Assembly: GCA_032622095.1 (NCBI GenBank)
Contig: CP136069.1
Span: forward strand, 43,436,194 to 43,500,193
Length of the DNA: 64,000 nucleotides
DNA from: Siphonodentalium dalli
Lineage: Eukaryota > Mollusca > Scaphopoda > Gadilida > Siphonodentaliidae
Direction of reading: 5' to 3'
Shown here: positions 19,545 through 30,886 of the stretch, piece by piece
How positions within the stretch are numbered: position 1 is the stretch's first letter
How the letters are laid out: each line of letters starts with the position of its first letter
Notes under the pieces: generated by a model
The model's database searches: none
Seen by the model: the letters and a program-made list of their open reading frames with translations, nothing else
What the model was told of the DNA's origin: nothing
Translations under genes and position numbers: made by a program

Positions 19545-21616
19545 GCTTTCCCGACCGTTATCATATGTGGAAAATGGATTTGAAATGTTGAGTACTGTAC
19601 GAAGGAATTTAAATATAGATAATTGAATTCCTCTTCATGGGTACCAGTTAAACGTTCTCTTTTTCGCACCAGACCGATTCGTTCCTTTTTCACTTAAAAC
19701 TAATAAGAGACAACCAACAGCACAGCAAAGACGGCCTGTAAAGACGAATAATGTACAGAGATTAAATGTTGAATCACAAATAACATATTGAGCCAACTAA
19801 TTTTTACCTGTACCTTTCTTTGGTAAAATATTAACAATTCCATTTTTGCTGAATCGATTCATCCGCATGTAGTTCAATTGTCAGTAACAAGCTTTACATT
19901 AAAGTTATGATATGTACATTACTCAGGGTTATAGCATCAAGACATAATACTTAACACAACAAGCTCATCAGCGTGTCCGCTGCCCATTCGAATTTAATTG
20001 TGTCTGGCCCAAGATTGGACACTAACAGTTATGTGTAATAAAACGACCCCATAGCTCTTATATTAACTGGAGTGTATTCTAAATAGCCATTGATCACTGG
20101 TATAAGGTGCACAGGTCCTCGTGCAGTTTTGTGTAGTGTCCATACGATGTTAATTTGATTTGGAATGCAAACAATGTATAACACGTCTAAATAGCTCGTC
20201 TGGGCTGCAATGTAACGCATCCAGTTTAAAGATACTTATAGTCCAAATTAGTCCAAGTTTCTTCGACGTACACCAGCTTGAGATATCGGTTGGGCGAGGT
20301 GCTAGTTTACGTCGAAGTACATTTCCCGGACTCCCTATAGCGGACTTGAATGCCCAGATCCAGAGGCGAAATTTTTCGTCAATTTTAATCGACTTATCAT
20401 ACAAATAAATACCGTCAGAATCAGGGGCACTAGGAAAAAACTTCAGGATACAAGGTTGAAAGTTTTGGGTTTTTTATTTTTTGTACCCACCACCTCGGAA
20501 CGCAAGTTTTTTTTCGTTCAGAGCTCGGACAACCACTCCTCCGACACTAGTTTTTTCCCCAAAGGGCAATTGGGGACGTACTCCCAAAGTATGATGAAAA
20601 ACTGTGGAAATGTACGATATGGCAGACAGATGGTGTGAATTATTTTTGCAATAATCATCCGGATGAAATGCCAATCAGGTAAGCTTGTGAAAAGCACCAG
20701 AAATCTCCGAAAATCGCAAACACTCATCAACTAAACTGGTCACAGAAGGTTCAGCATCCACACCCATAGAATACCCACAGTAGTGCATGCTCTCATGCTG
20801 TGAATAGTCTCGGCTAGTATAACACACTGATAAATACATGTGTTCTATGGAAATGGCGGAAACACAGGGGCTTGTAACGCGTTCGTTGCCCCGCCACCCC
20901 CTCCAACAGCATTATCCTTATATATACAATGTACGCCTTACCTATACTTTTCATCATGTCGGTAGGTAAGTAATCCAAGGTCCTTTCTGCCCAATGATGA
21001 ACATCATATTTACAATAACACAGGAAATATGTTTATCTTTCAATATTCATATCATTTAATAACAATAAGAATTAAATAAGCTGATGTTGACATCACAGCG
21101 ATTATTGCATGTCGAAAACAACAATGTGAACTGTTAAAAATCTTTTATTTTTTTAGTTCAATGTTTTCCTCTTAAGAAGCGAGCCCACCCCATGGAATTG
21201 TGTTATAAAAGAACAGTTATTGGGTAAATATTGAATTTAGGAGCCCCTTATCTTGATTAATGCTCTACATTTGGCCCAGTTTATAAGTCTGTACATTTAA
21301 AACAATTTGTGAAGTCATAATTTATCTTTATACATGGATCTGGAAAAAAATTATTACATGGCAACGAAAAACAATCTGCTATCGCGCTCAGACACAACTC
21401 ACCCACCAGGACCTTGTATCCTGGAGTTTTTTCCCACCACTCCCCCTGCCTGAACGCTATGTTTTTCGAAAATACGGCCATATTGACGTATTATAATCAA
21501 ACGTTTATCTTAAATAAGGCATATCATGTAGCGTGTAATTAGGTGTACGTAACCCCACATTTTTTCTGTGTCTGTTAGTATTTCAAAAAGAATCGAAGTG
21601 TTCCGAATTCTTATGC
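19545..21616. other. Unassigned stretch, no gene
   Basis: About 2 kb with no recognised element apart from one ACCCACAGTAG scrap (20757-20785). Overlapping frames at 20150-20408 on both strands cannot both be coding and neither shows a motif. Confidence 0.4.
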
Positions 21617-21843
21617 ACGCCGCAGTGAAAGCACGTGTTAAAGAGTCGTGATTTGGCTTCTTCTTGTCATTGTTCGCGTATAATCTGCTTAGAATCGCTT
21701 CATTATGAGTGGATAATGTGACTAAAACGCTCTCAATTTCAGAAATTTTTCGAATCAAAATGATGCGATTCTCAGCACATTATCTACCTAAAACAAGTTC
21801 TACGATAAGCAGTTAATGTGCTGTTTATCGAGAGAACAGACTG
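21617..21843 (+). mobile_element. 7-bp-TSD family, 5'-truncated copy
   Basis: Begins mid-element (CGCAGTGAAAGCACGTGTTA) and ends GAGAACAGACTG, with GTCATTGTTCGCGTATAATC between. Confidence 0.7.
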
Positions 21844-22330
21844 AACATGCTGACAAGGACGATGTGATTGATTTTATTTATTATTAGAACATTACTGTTA
21901 TGGGACTTTTTAAATTGTATGTGGTCCAATAATATACTTATTGGTCAACAATTTCTTTTGGGCGCCACGATGTACATGTCTGTATTTTCCAATTTATAAA
22001 TTACCGGTACATGATATAGAAAATCTTTTAAAGTTGACTAATATTAACGTTTTTCGGGACGACGGAATAAGCCGATGTCACTTCGCGAGGTAAAATTAGT
22101 TATTATTTAGTAATTATGTAAAATTGTGATAAAATATATTCTTCACAATAGATTACTTCTTTCCGTTGACAACTCGTATAGAGTTCAGAACAAATGTAAT
22201 TTTATCTATGACAAAACCTGTTTATTGTCAAAATTGTGACATTTTCACCGTTATTGGTGATTTTAGATGAGCAGGTCAACAATGCTTCGAGTCCACAAAG
22301 AGTAAGGGGAACTGTCTTCGTCGGGTTTAT
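21844..22330. other. Unassigned spacer
   Basis: AT-rich sequence between two copies of the 7-bp-TSD family; nothing recognised. Confidence 0.4.
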
Positions 22331-22712
22331 GAACATATCTTCGTTCAAATACGCACATAATCGACCTATAATGTGAAATAAGTACATGTGATTATTTGAT
22401 TCTACAATAAGCAGATAATGGACTCATAACCATTATTTCGTTATATAGCACGGGCCACAACGAAAACACATGCTAAAGAGGGTACACCTGAAAAGTCGTA
22501 AAGTTATATTATCCCTGCCATTGTCCGCACATAATCTCCTTAGCATCACTCCATTATGAGTCACCTCATTATGAGTCCGTAATGTGACTGCATAAGAAGC
22601 TAATTTTCCGCACATTATCAACTCAAAATTAGGCTATTCTAAGAAGATTATCTGCCTGAAACAAGTTATATTATAAGCAGAAAATGTGCGTATTTTGTGG
22701 AGAACAGGGTTG
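22331..22712 (+). mobile_element. 7-bp-TSD family, diverged full-length copy
   Basis: GAACATATCTTCGTTCAAAT at the left, GGAGAACAGGGTT at the right. It keeps GCACGGGCCACAACGAAAAC and GTCCGCACATAATC. Target duplication no longer visible. Confidence 0.75.
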
Positions 22713-22867
22713 GTGTGGGCTGTATCTGTGTATCACACAAAACAGAAAACAGCGCAAAGAAAATAAATAACCTGATATTGACTTTCAATGTGTGCACAGC
22801 TTTAAATGAGCGAAACTGAGCTGTGTATGTGACATACAACATTGCACGAGGACCGTTAATCAAAATA

Positions 22868-23084
22868 TACAGTAATGCTCTAAATAATCGACTACTTAAC
22901 CACAGCGGAATTATGGTTAATTTTTCAGGATTTAGTCTGAAATATGGCTTGTTGCCATTCACTGGAAAGCTCTTAGTGAGAGCTTTCCGATGAATGGCAA
23001 CAAGCCATATTTCAGACTAAATCCTGAAAAATAACCCATAATTCTGTTGTGGTTAAGGAGTCGATTATTTAGGGCATTACTGTA
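22868..23084. mobile_element. Palindromic TA-flanked MITE, copy 3
   Basis: TACAGTAATGCTCTAAATAA ... complement, TA at 22868-22869 and 23083-23084. The centre AGCTCTTAGTGAGAGCTTTC marks the fold. Confidence 0.9.
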
Positions 23085-23885
23085 TAAACTGCAACAATGG
23101 CGATCCTATCCCTCTATCACTAAAATCCCGCTGATGTCACCAGGGACAACGCGCTGCGATACGATGGACAACGAATCGTCCATCATTTCGGCCAATTTGG
23201 CCGTTTACTTCATGGCTGCTTTTCATCTGACGTGTGTGTCGGAATAATGATGTGGAGGATTTATGTAAATGTTAGCCCAAACTACATTTCCAAGTAACGA
23301 TGGTTTTGTTGTTTATTTTGAGGAATAATACCGCGTCAGATGAATTCAGCCCAAATATGTTAACAGTTGTCGTGTAAAACATTCGGCAGTAGGTTAGCGT
23401 TATTTAGTATTTGTGGATGTCCTTTAACATGGGGAAAATAGATTACTGCGCTTGGACGAGCATGTGAATTTGTCGTTTTTAATGTATAGCAACTTTATAA
23501 TCAATAACAGAGGCATTCTCTGTCAAATAAGGTCGCTCTATTTACGATACCAATTGGGGAACTTTGTAAATTAATTTACGCGTAAACCAGCGTAAACGTA
23601 TACCTGCTGCAAATAGAGCAGGTGCCGGAATCGGCGTACTCGCCCCATGGCTAACTCGCCCCAATCGACGCGTGCCAACTCGGAATAAAAGGCCAACTCG
23701 GAATAAAAGATGTATACGGGGTGTTATATGGCGTTTGGTCCGTTGTTTCTCAATGAATATTATTGAAATTTGGTGTATATGTCCGGGCTGGGACATGGAA
23801 TACAACAACGTTTGAATTGTTTTTAAATTTACAAATTTGTTGATTTTATTCATTTTGTTTCGTTCTGAAACACACTATAAAGTGT
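23085..23885. other. Spacer with one dispersed repeat
   Basis: 23262-23372 (GTTAGCCCAAACTACATTTC ... GAATTCAGCCCAAATATG) recurs at 37783-37895. Near 23640-23710 CGTGCCAACTCGGAATAAAA and its shortened repeat occur twice. No gene. Confidence 0.55.
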
Positions 23886-24196
23886 ATATAATATAATAAC
23901 GAACACGAGACATACATAATTTATAAACTGTTAACTAAAGATATCAAATTCAATACATGACAAAGATGACTCAGTGGAGTTTATAAAGTGAACATAAAAA
24001 CATTGAGGTAAGAATCTTTTTAAGGAATGCAACTTTATTTAATGATAATAAACATATAAATTAAAATAACAAACATGAGACATACATGATTTATAAACTG
24101 TTAACAAAAGATATCAAACTCAATACATGACAAAGATGACTCAGTGAAGTTTATAAAGTGAACATAAAAATATTAAGGTAAGAATCTTTTTAAGCA
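23886..24196 (+). repeat. 170-bp direct tandem duplication
   Basis: Two copies about 170 bp apart (GAGACATACATAATTTATAA at 23908; GAGACATACATGATTTATAA at 24078), both ending GGTAAGAATCTTTTTAAG. Noncoding. Confidence 0.85.
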
Positions 24197-24606
24197 TTAC
24201 TAAACCGTTTAGCACAGTCCACTTCACTCATCCGATCATCACCAAACTTCATATATATCTTGATATTGATCTATCAGATGAGAGCTATCAAATATTTTTT
24301 TAATTTTATAGGAAAAAATGGTCGCCAGCGGCCATATTGCATTTACGTTATATGTTATCGCGTCATGTCGATATCTAGTATTACTTAGAAATTTCACCTT
24401 TCCAGATTCATAATTGCTTCATTGACTGTAACAGATGGAATTATTCCCCTCTTCGGATAGAGTGTCACTGAAACTTTATTTTGTCAGACTGTCTGTATAG
24501 TCACTGATTATATATGGCAATAATCTGTAATAAGATGTAGCACTATTTTATTTTATATTTACATGCAGTGCTGTTTTTATACAACAATTCTAATCCCCCC
24601 TAGATC
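24197..24606. repeat. Degenerate repeat region, first unit
   Basis: TTCATCCGATCATCACCAAA-like start, then GATGAGAGCTATCAAA and TGGTCGCCAGCGGCCATATT. The same order is found around 25610-25680 and 25890-26010, suggesting old direct repeats of about 180-250 bp through 24.2-26.1 kb. Confidence 0.5.
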
Positions 24607-24621
24607 ATCATGTGATCGACC

Positions 24622-25125
24622 CATCTGTAAGATAATAACTACATATTTCGTCCAATCATCCAGACTCCAGACTAAAAGAATAATGTGGTACAAAAACGAC
24701 TTAATTCAATCGACAACCATGACGAATTTCTCCACCAAAAAAAGCCATTTGCACCGGCCTATTATTATGACCTCCTTAAGATCGATATTAGATTTTGCCG
24801 TGGCGCAAATAAATTTAACTAAATTATGTCAACGTCGAGATCAAGACAACGTTACCAGCAACTGATATATTACAGTAACCATTCTTCTACAACATCATTC
24901 ATATTGCCACCAGTGGTACGAAAGTAGGCCAGACGCCCACACGCACAATGCATGTGGTCGTCTGGAACGCGCGCGCCAGTCAAATGTATGCATAAATGTA
25001 AGTTGGTTTGATTACCCCTCCCCCACACGGCCCATTGATAAATGTTTGAATGTACACATGTATGTAAAATGACAGCTTATATATGTATATCTTTGGGTAA
25101 TAAACATTTAAAAAAAAAAAAAAAA
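24622..25125 (+). mobile_element. Poly-A retro-insertion with 15-bp target duplication
   Basis: Exact direct repeat ATCATGTGATCGACC at 24607-24621 and 25126-25140 brackets 504 bp ending in an uninterrupted A-run (25110 on). AATAAA at 25099-25104 lies 6 bases before the A-run, as in a cleaved, polyadenylated RNA. This is the signature of LINE-machinery insertion: a truncated LINE, SINE or processed copy of a host transcript. I recognise no protein in it. Confidence 0.9.
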
Positions 25126-25140
25126 ATCATGTGATCGACC

Positions 25141-26257
25141 ATACATCGCGCGAGCACCTGGTTCAATTAAGGGGGGTTTATGGATAACTTCTGTCCTCAA
25201 GCTAGATTATACTTATGGCATTTAATGGCATGTTTCTAACGTGGAGGGTTAGATATGCTTGAGACACCACCACTCTTCAATTCACACCAAGTTCTCAGCT
25301 GTCATATTCGGATATTAGAACCCATAGCCATGATATATGGTTTATTTTGTGTATACTAGTAATATTGTTATTTTCAGTACCTTTATATACCAGTACTGTG
25401 TATAACAATGCATATACATTAATCCATGTATACATGTATATTGATTCAACGGATTCAGTGGTTTTGTCCATCAGTCTATCAAATTTGCGGGGAAAACATG
25501 GCCACAAGCAGTACACCCTGCTAAATTTCGAATTTGAATCAATTGGCGCACCCTGCAGCCAGCTTTTATTGGAGAACTTTTTCTCATGTGGATAGTTTGG
25601 GTCACCGCTAGATGTGAGCCATGTTTTGTTCTCAAGCTGTCCTTGTGAAGACATCACTACCAGCGGTGATCTTGAATTTTAGTATGTTTATGGCTAAATA
25701 ATTTGGTTGATCCTACAGACGACACCCCTTGTCCGATCGTCACCAGATTCCACAATGATCTTCTGGATAACCAGGGTGAGAGTAATCTAATTTTCCCGAA
25801 TTTCGTTAAAAAACATTACCACAGGCAGCAATTTGGTATCTTACTGTTTGATCCTCTTTTCATGACTGAATTGTTTAGCAACCGTACAGACATATTCCTC
25901 ATCTGATAGTCACCACACTTTATATTGATCTTCGGGCTGACAACTAGATGGGAGCTATCGAATGCTTTGAATTTTTTTGGAAAACATTGTCGCCAGCAGT
26001 CATCTTCTATTTTGGTTTTTATATACATGTATATCTCTTCATTCGGATAGCCAGTATTACGTAGGTACTTCAACTTTCCGCATTCCTGTCATCATTTGAA
26101 ATATAAAAATTTATCTGATACATGCACCCTTCAAAATTTGTTTCGTCGTATCTATTTTAATGACCCGTATGGTAATATTGATACAGATATATTTGTCAAA
26201 CATTTCTTTGTACAATATACAGGTATTTAGTTTGTAACTAAATCTAGAAATATATAA
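25141..26257. repeat. Degenerate direct repeats, no gene
   Basis: Loose repeats of (C/T)ATCTGATAGTCACCA...CTAGATGGGAGCTATCGAAT and TTGTCGCCAGCAGTCATCTT continue the pattern from 24.2 kb. Frames at 25295-25657 (minus) and 25703-25906 (plus) run through this material and show no domain. Confidence 0.45.
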
Positions 26258-27150
26258 TAGTAGCTGGTGGACCCTACTTCGTCCGGGATGTTCCCCTCTG
26301 ATTTTCGGAGAATTGCGCGATTTAATCTTGAATTGACCATTTTAAAGGTGAACGTCATGTCGGGTCACGATTTGACCCGTCCAAAACACTCCCCGGACAA
26401 AAGTCACGACAAAAGTACCCGTCGAAATCCGCCCGGCTTTACCCGATTTGACCTTGAATTGACAATTTTGAATGTCAAGATCAGGTCAGGGTCATGATTT
26501 GACCCACCCGAAACACTCCTGGGACAAAGGTAACAGTAGGTATTATATTTCGTTGAAATACTTCCGTTTTACCAGATTTGACCTTGAATTGATCTTTTTG
26601 AAGTCAAAGTCAGGTCGGGATCAAGATTTGACCCGTTCAAAATACTCCCTGGAAATAATTTCCCCTAGGTATCAAATTTCGTCAAATCTGTCCGGCAGTT
26701 TTCCCGGCCATAGCTAACAGACAGACAGACAAATGTCCAAAATATATATTAAACTAGCTGATGTACTCGACTTCGTTCGGGCTATTTAGGGAATTTGTTT
26801 TGTGATCGCCTCCATCTGGACAGTACCCAGTATATACAGCGTCTGGCCAAACTATTGTTCAATTGGTCCAGAAACATCCCTATATCAGCACGTTCGAGAA
26901 CATGGTCCCACGTGAAATTGGACCCGTCCATATTGCTCCCGGGATCGAAGTAGTCCTACACACAAATTTTTAGTCGGATCGGTCAAGGTCCAGAAACATG
27001 CCTATGAGCGAGGTCAAGTTGACACGTTAAATACCAAATCCGAGTCGGATCAGTCGAGCAGTGTTAGAGTCTATAACACATACACACATGCATTCATGCA
27101 TACACACATACATACAGACAGGTGTTCCAAAATGTATAATCGGTAGCTAC
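26258..27150 (+). repeat. Degenerate retro-like repeat, two tandem units with ACAGACAG tails
   Basis: Unit starts TAGCTGGTGGACCCTACTTC (26263) and TAGCTGATGTACTCGACTTC (26756); tails ACAGACAGACAGACAAATGT..AAAATATAT (26710) and CATACAGACAGGTGTTCCAA (27111). Within the first unit a 125-130-bp subrepeat (TTGACCTTGAATTGA) occurs three times (26327, 26452, 26582). Similar tails lie near 5130, 33950 and 45620. Confidence 0.6.
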
Positions 27151-27154
27151 AACA

Positions 27155-27245
27155 ATTCTATGGTAGATAGTTCACGGCCGACCTGATGCATGCATCTTAG
27201 TTTTCTTGTTGTTTAATTGTGTACACTGATACCACATTTCAGCTT
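27155..27245 (+). repeat. Dispersed 80-bp repeat
   Basis: GTTCACGGCCGACCTGATGC and ATGCATCTTAGTTTTCTTGT recur at 43660-43735; a scrap (TAGTTCATGGCCGACC) lies at 17742. Confidence 0.7.
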
Positions 27246-27385
27246 CACAGAGTGCCTATCGACATCAGTTCCGTGATCGATACCTTCGTGCAGTCTCATT
27301 GCTTCAATGCTTTTTATCTCCCGTAACTGAAGTTTGAAGGATATAGAAATGAGTTTCGTCCGTTGGTCGTTGGTCCTCTTTTATG

Positions 27386-27739
27386 CGGCCTATTCTCCCG
27401 AAAACCAGCAAATTGTATGCTTATATAGCATATGTTTGGTAGATAATCTGCTTAGAATTGACTCCATTAGAGTCGACTATGTGCTGAAAATGAGAAATTT
27501 TAGTCACATTATCGACCCATAATTAGGCGATTCTAAGTAGATCATGTGCGGAGAATGACAAAAATAGGCCAGATCATGACTTTTCAGGTATACGCTCTTT
27601 AACATGTGTTTTCATTGTGGCCCACGCCATAACATGAAATAACGGATAAGAGTCCATTATCTGCTTATTTCAGAATAAAATAATCACATTATGTACCCAT
27701 ATAGGTCGATTATGTGCGTATCTCCGCGAGGATATGTTG
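27386..27739 (-). mobile_element. 7-bp-TSD family, complete copy
   Basis: CGGCCTATTCTCCCGAAAAC left and ...CGCGAGGATATGTTG right. Flanks TTTTATG (27379-27385) and TTATATG (27740-27746) match with one difference, supporting the 7-bp target duplication. Confidence 0.8.
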
Positions 27740-27746
27740 TTATATG

Positions 27747-28044
27747 AGTTAGACTGTGGGGTAAACAGTCAAAAATAAGCTACATTGTGGTGTGATGTGT
27801 GTGATGAAGCTCAGTATGCACGTTTTCTTCTCTGATTTGTTAAGCATATTGATATGTTTTAGTATTCTGTGGTGACCGGGTAAAATTCTGTTTATCAGCC
27901 AACAGGAATAATTAAACATTATCCAAATGTGGGCATTAACGGACGTCCATGATGATTGCGTGAGGTATCAACAGTGTTCCTATGGGTTAGCTGTTTAGTT
28001 ATTTTTTTCTTCAGAAAACTGTCGAATTTCACCCACGCGCACAG
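27747..28044. other. Unassigned spacer
   Basis: Nothing recognised. Confidence 0.4.
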
Positions 28045-28300
28045 CAACATATCCTCTCACGAATACGCACATAATAGACATATAATGTGAAATAAGTACA
28101 TAATGTGATTATGTGATTATGAAGTACGTAGATAATGGATCATACCGCTATTTCGTTTTATGGCGCGGGCCACAGTGAAAATACATATTAAAGAACGTAC
28201 ACCTGAAAAGTCGTGAGTTGGGTTATTTGTGTCATTGTCCGCACATTTGTGAGTCGATAATAGACTAAAACGCTTGCATTTTCAGCAGATAATCGACTCA
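28045..28300 (+). mobile_element. 7-bp-TSD family, copy with internal and right deletions
   Basis: CAACATATCCTCTCACGAAT start, GCGCGGGCCACAGTGAAAAT and GTCATTGTCCGCACATTTGT; the right end is lost before a single monomer of the 46-bp satellite. Confidence 0.7.
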
Positions 28301-28301
28301 A

Positions 28302-28350
28302 CTTAGAGGTTTACGTAGACCAGGTTTAAACCTGAGATGACGAATCGGGC
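28302..28350 (+). repeat. Lone monomer of the 46-bp satellite
   Basis: GTAGACCAGGTTTAAACCTG followed by AGATGACGAATCGGGCCTAA matches the array units at 56.1-58.4 kb. Confidence 0.6.
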
Positions 28351-30540
28351 CTAACTGTCTCCGTAAACACGCTGTGTTATATACTACGTATTTGTATTAA
28401 CTTCATGTGATTGTAACATCATGTGATTGTAAATTATATAAATTGTGCCCCGATCCGTATGTATTTATCCGTTTGCTACATACATATATGTTTACAGTAA
28501 AGTGCCATACTATCGCAAATGTGTATATGTATCGTGTCAAACCACCTTGTATGTGTAGCATGTTGCCAATAAAGCATCTCTCTATCGAATGATTTTCAAG
28601 CTTTATGTGATTTGAGGGACATCTGAATGTGCCATTCCATTCGATACGTGGCCATTTCGATAAGAAATGAGAATGTGGAGCAAGCACATTTGAAGCAGTG
28701 GCCACACATACTCAGTCCGTGCATATATACCTGAAGCAACGGTATTCCACTCCTTATGATGTGAACGTAGACTATACTATCATGCATGGATAATAACTAA
28801 TTATATAATAGCAATGCATTTTCATCTTTCTGAATGTTCTATATACTGCATGTTATTCTGACACAGCATTTTAATTTGATTTTTGCCAGCCTTATCGAGT
28901 TTTGTGTCATATCATGTTCCTGTAGATGATAGATTGTCGACGTAATGCATTTATTGGAAACGACTTCGGAACAAACTGTGGGGTGCGGTTGGTTACCAAT
29001 GTATATAAATGGTGATCGATGGCGTCAAATAGGTCAGACGGGAATCTATATAATATCAAAACAGTAGCTAGCTAGTGGATGAGGCACATGTATAATAATT
29101 ATCCATTCTCCTTACACATTTATTCTATGTGTTTTCTCGAATTACTCGCCAAGACTCTTGTCCGGCCCAAATATATGGAGCCACGGTTAAGATTTCCGTA
29201 GTACATCCTACACCCCAAGTAATAATTAATCGATAATATTAATACCCCTACGTTAGTTTCCATTTGAGCACGCAACACATGTTGACCACGTGGACTGTTT
29301 GATATATACATGCATCCATAGCATGTATACAAAAGCAATTATTTCTGCACACATTGCGGGATATTCCGATATTATAAATGTAGATTGCAGCTGCGTTGTC
29401 TGTTGTTGTTGTCACTATGATCCATGAAGCCAATTTGCATCTTTATCTAAAATAATCTACGAATGCCATAAATCATATACAACACGTTCACATGAAGTAT
29501 ACATATCACATTCTCGCACGATGGGATGTTAAATAATGTTCTTGGAAATGACTAACATATTGCACAATGCTTGACGTCAAAATCGCTCCATCACAATCGT
29601 ATTTATCTGATGTATTTCACATATCGTATTGTTTCATGGAATAAATAATGTGTAAACTAAATGTTCAAATAACTTACGATAACCCAGTTATCAGTTAGTA
29701 TACCTTCCAGCAATATAGCAAATTGTCTCAGCATTCAGTTGGGTTCCGTCCACCACTTTGAAATCTGTGATGGTGTCAGTTACAGTACTACAACGCCGGT
29801 CGTGGCTTGCGGCTCCTGTACTAATAATGTAGCAATTGAACCGGTTCAAATGAGATTTTGTCCCTCCTCTAAGGCATCTGCGCTACATATAAATACTTAC
29901 TTACTATAAGTTTACTCATTCCGGTTGTGGTTTGTTTAAGCCAATTGATACTACCAGGAAGGGCTATGGATACAGGCACGTGGCTAGAGGGTTTCCGTTG
30001 ATGGGTGTCCGCCTTGAAATTTCCAACAACACCGCCCACCCTGGACCAGACCAAACAATCTTTGCGTAATACCATTTGCATGCCCCTTGGAACTATCCAA
30101 CTGGTATCTCAAACTTGCCCACTGTTCGAAATTTACAACCTGACACCCCCTAATATTGGAAAATTTCCAACTGATAGTAATTTCAGAGTTAAAAGTTGGT
30201 CAAAATATAGAAAAATATCTTACTGTTGGTCTAACAACAAGAACAAATTACCCACTGCTTATTGGTTGGGAAATCAAACAATGACAACAATTATAACCTA
30301 TCTGCGGTGTAAATTGTCCAACAAATGTTGTGTGAGGCATGAAATTTCCAAATGTTGAACATTTTGACCCAAGCTGGTGGTTATACCCCCCAACTCCCTT
30401 TTTCGGCATGGATATCAAGAGTTACATGGATATTTGATGTTTTATGACCAGAGTTGGACAAAGCGTATGTCAATGTGAGGTTTATGATATACAATCCTTA
30501 CAATGTTATATGCTACCATGGGAAACCTGTCTAAGAAGTG
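28351..30540. other. Unassigned stretch, no gene
   Basis: About 2.2 kb without terminal repeats, tandem arrays or recognisable coding. A 117-codon plus frame (30005-30358) lacks known motifs and lies in sequence rich in TTTCCAAC/GTTGG words. Confidence 0.4.
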
Positions 30541-30886
30541 TAGGCCGTGCCAGCGCTAACAAGATATTGTCTTGTTTGAAGCAATGAGAGCGTATTTACA
30601 AACAAAGACGCACATAATCGACCTATAAAGTTAAATCGGTTCATAATGTGATTATTTGATTCTGAAATAAACAGATAATGGACTCATATCTGTTATTCCG
30701 TTTTATGGGGCGGGCCACAGTGAAAACACATGTTAAAGAGCTTACAGATGAAAAATGAGGCTATTTTAAGGAGGTTATCTACCTAAAACAAATTTTATTT
30801 TTAGCAAATAATGTGCTAGTTTTCGGGAGAACAGGCTGGATTTCAAGCTACAAAGATCAGATCTTGTTAGCGCTAGCACGGCCTTA
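30541..30886. mobile_element. Inverted-repeat element enclosing a 7-bp-TSD family copy
   Basis: Ends TAGGCCGTGCCAGCGCTAAC and complement of GTTAGCGCTAGCACGGCCTT, about 27 bases. The interior from about 30590 to 30838 is a degraded 7-bp-TSD family member (CGCACATAATCGACCTATAA ... CGGGAGAACAGGCTG). So one element is nested in, or makes up, another. Confidence 0.7.

Noticed and set aside
30005-30358. 117-codon plus-strand frame as a gene
   Set aside because: No domain, no signal, and the DNA is made of loosely repeated CCAAC/TTGGT words; could not be supported.
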